A DNA stretch of 5,560 bases, taken from contig NZ_JAGYZD010000111.1 in the NCBI RefSeq assembly GCF_018371055.1, forward strand, positions 1 to 5,560, written 5' to 3'. Numbering within the stretch: position 1 is the stretch's first letter; every line of letters begins with the position of its first letter. Shown piece by piece: positions 5,120 to 5,560 of this stretch. The translations under genes were made by a program, and so were the position numbers. This DNA comes from Finegoldia magna. Its GTDB lineage: Bacteria > Bacillota > Clostridia > Tissierellales > Peptoniphilaceae. Under the pieces are notes generated by a model that saw only the letters and a program-made list of their open reading frames with translations, searched no databases and was not told where the DNA came from.

Positions 5120-5560
5120 ATGGAAGAAATAAAATTAAAAATACAAGGCATGAGCTGTGAATCATGTGCGGCTAGAATAGAAAAAGTATTAAGTAAATAC
5201 GAATATATCGACACAGTTAACGTGAACTTGCTTCAAGAATACGCATATTTGAAATTAAAAGAAGGATACGACATAGAAACTATCGTAGACAAAATAAAAA
5301 AAGCGGGGTATGATGTTCCTGTGAAGACATCGAAGTTTGACATCGAAGGAATGAGCTGTCAGTCATGTGCATCTAGAATAGAGAAGGTTTTGAACAAAAA
5401 TAATTTTAAAGATGTTAACGTAAATTTGTTGCAAAACTCACTTACAGTAAGTTTTTATGAAGGATACAAGACCAATTCTGATGTAAAAAGATTAGTTGAC
5501 AAAGCAGGATATTCTGCAGAAATAAAAACAGACAATAAAATAGCTAACGAAAAAAATATA
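5120..5560 (+). CDS. copA: Copper-translocating P1B-type ATPase, N-terminal part; 3' end outside window
   Basis: The first 147 codons of a probable Cu(I)-exporting P-type ATPase of the cell membrane; the frame stays open to the window edge. Two heavy-metal-associated (HMA) domains are seen: residues about 3-68 with GMSCESC (Cys13, Cys16) and about 72-138 with GMSCQSC (Cys80, Cys83). Each CxxC pair binds one Cu(I) and is followed by the usual AxRIEKVL helix, with a KAGY motif near each domain's end. The ATG at 5120 follows AAAGGAG (5109-5115) by 4 A residues. The catalytic core (CPC membrane motif, DKTGT phosphorylation site) is beyond the window and unseen, so a shorter HMA-only protein is not formally excluded, though residues 139-147 look like a linker. 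Copper rather than zinc or cadmium specificity is inferred from the GMSCxSC form, the tandem domains and the CsoR-like operator. Confidence 0.9.
   Translation, partial: MEEIKLKIQGMSCESCAARIEKVLSKYEYIDTVNVNLLQEYAYLKLKEGYDIETIVDKIKKAGYDVPVKTSKFDIEGMSCQSCASRIEKVLNKNNFKDVNVNLLQNSLTVSFYEGYKTNSDVKRLVDKAGYSAEIKTDNKIANEKNI

Overview
The window reads as ordinary chromosome from a low-GC, anaerobic Gram-positive bacterium. The evidence is AT-rich coding DNA with frequent AGA and AAA codons, strong GGAGG-type Shine-Dalgarno sites, sigma-A-type promoters with TTGACA/TATAAT boxes, and compact U-tailed hairpin terminators. Protein style and gene content suggest a Peptoniphilaceae-type (Finegoldia-like) member of the Tissierellia. 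That placement is inference from residues remembered from relatives, not from a search.

Layout, left to right. (1) The 3' two-fifths or so of a cytoplasmic-type GH13 alpha-amylase (1-669, +) overlaps by 8 bases with rnhA (662-1270, +), a ribonuclease HI carrying an N-terminal viroplasmin-type domain. (2) A 256-bp gap follows, between convergent genes. Most of it is one long imperfect inverted repeat (1289-1475), next to a terminator for the leftward gene. (3) A leftward CNNM/CBS/CorC-HlyC membrane protein, a probable Mg2+/divalent-cation exporter (1527-2771, -). (4) A 183-bp divergent promoter region. (5) apt, adenine phosphoribosyltransferase (2955-3473, +). (6) An 82-bp convergent junction holding two separate terminators. 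(7) pncB, nicotinate phosphoribosyltransferase (3556-5004, -). (8) A 115-bp divergent control region in which the two promoters use the same -35 bases on opposite strands, followed on the right by a CsoR-like GC-rich inverted repeat. (9) The first 147 codons of a copper P-type ATPase with two tandem metal-binding domains (5120 to the window end, +).

The genes are mostly housekeeping: glycogen/maltodextrin breakdown, RNA:DNA hybrid removal, metal ion transport, and purine and NAD salvage. apt and pncB both consume PRPP but are convergent and separately transcribed. The copper ATPase looks copper-inducible through its operator. Three genes (the CNNM protein, apt and pncB) have longer non-ATG reading-frame extensions; downstream ATG starts are preferred for all three because of SD placement and, for two of them, because the extension begins upstream of the predicted transcription start.

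I found no convincing new multi-gene system. The two items most worth attention are the large palindromic intergenic element and the shared -35 box of the pncB/copA divergent promoters.
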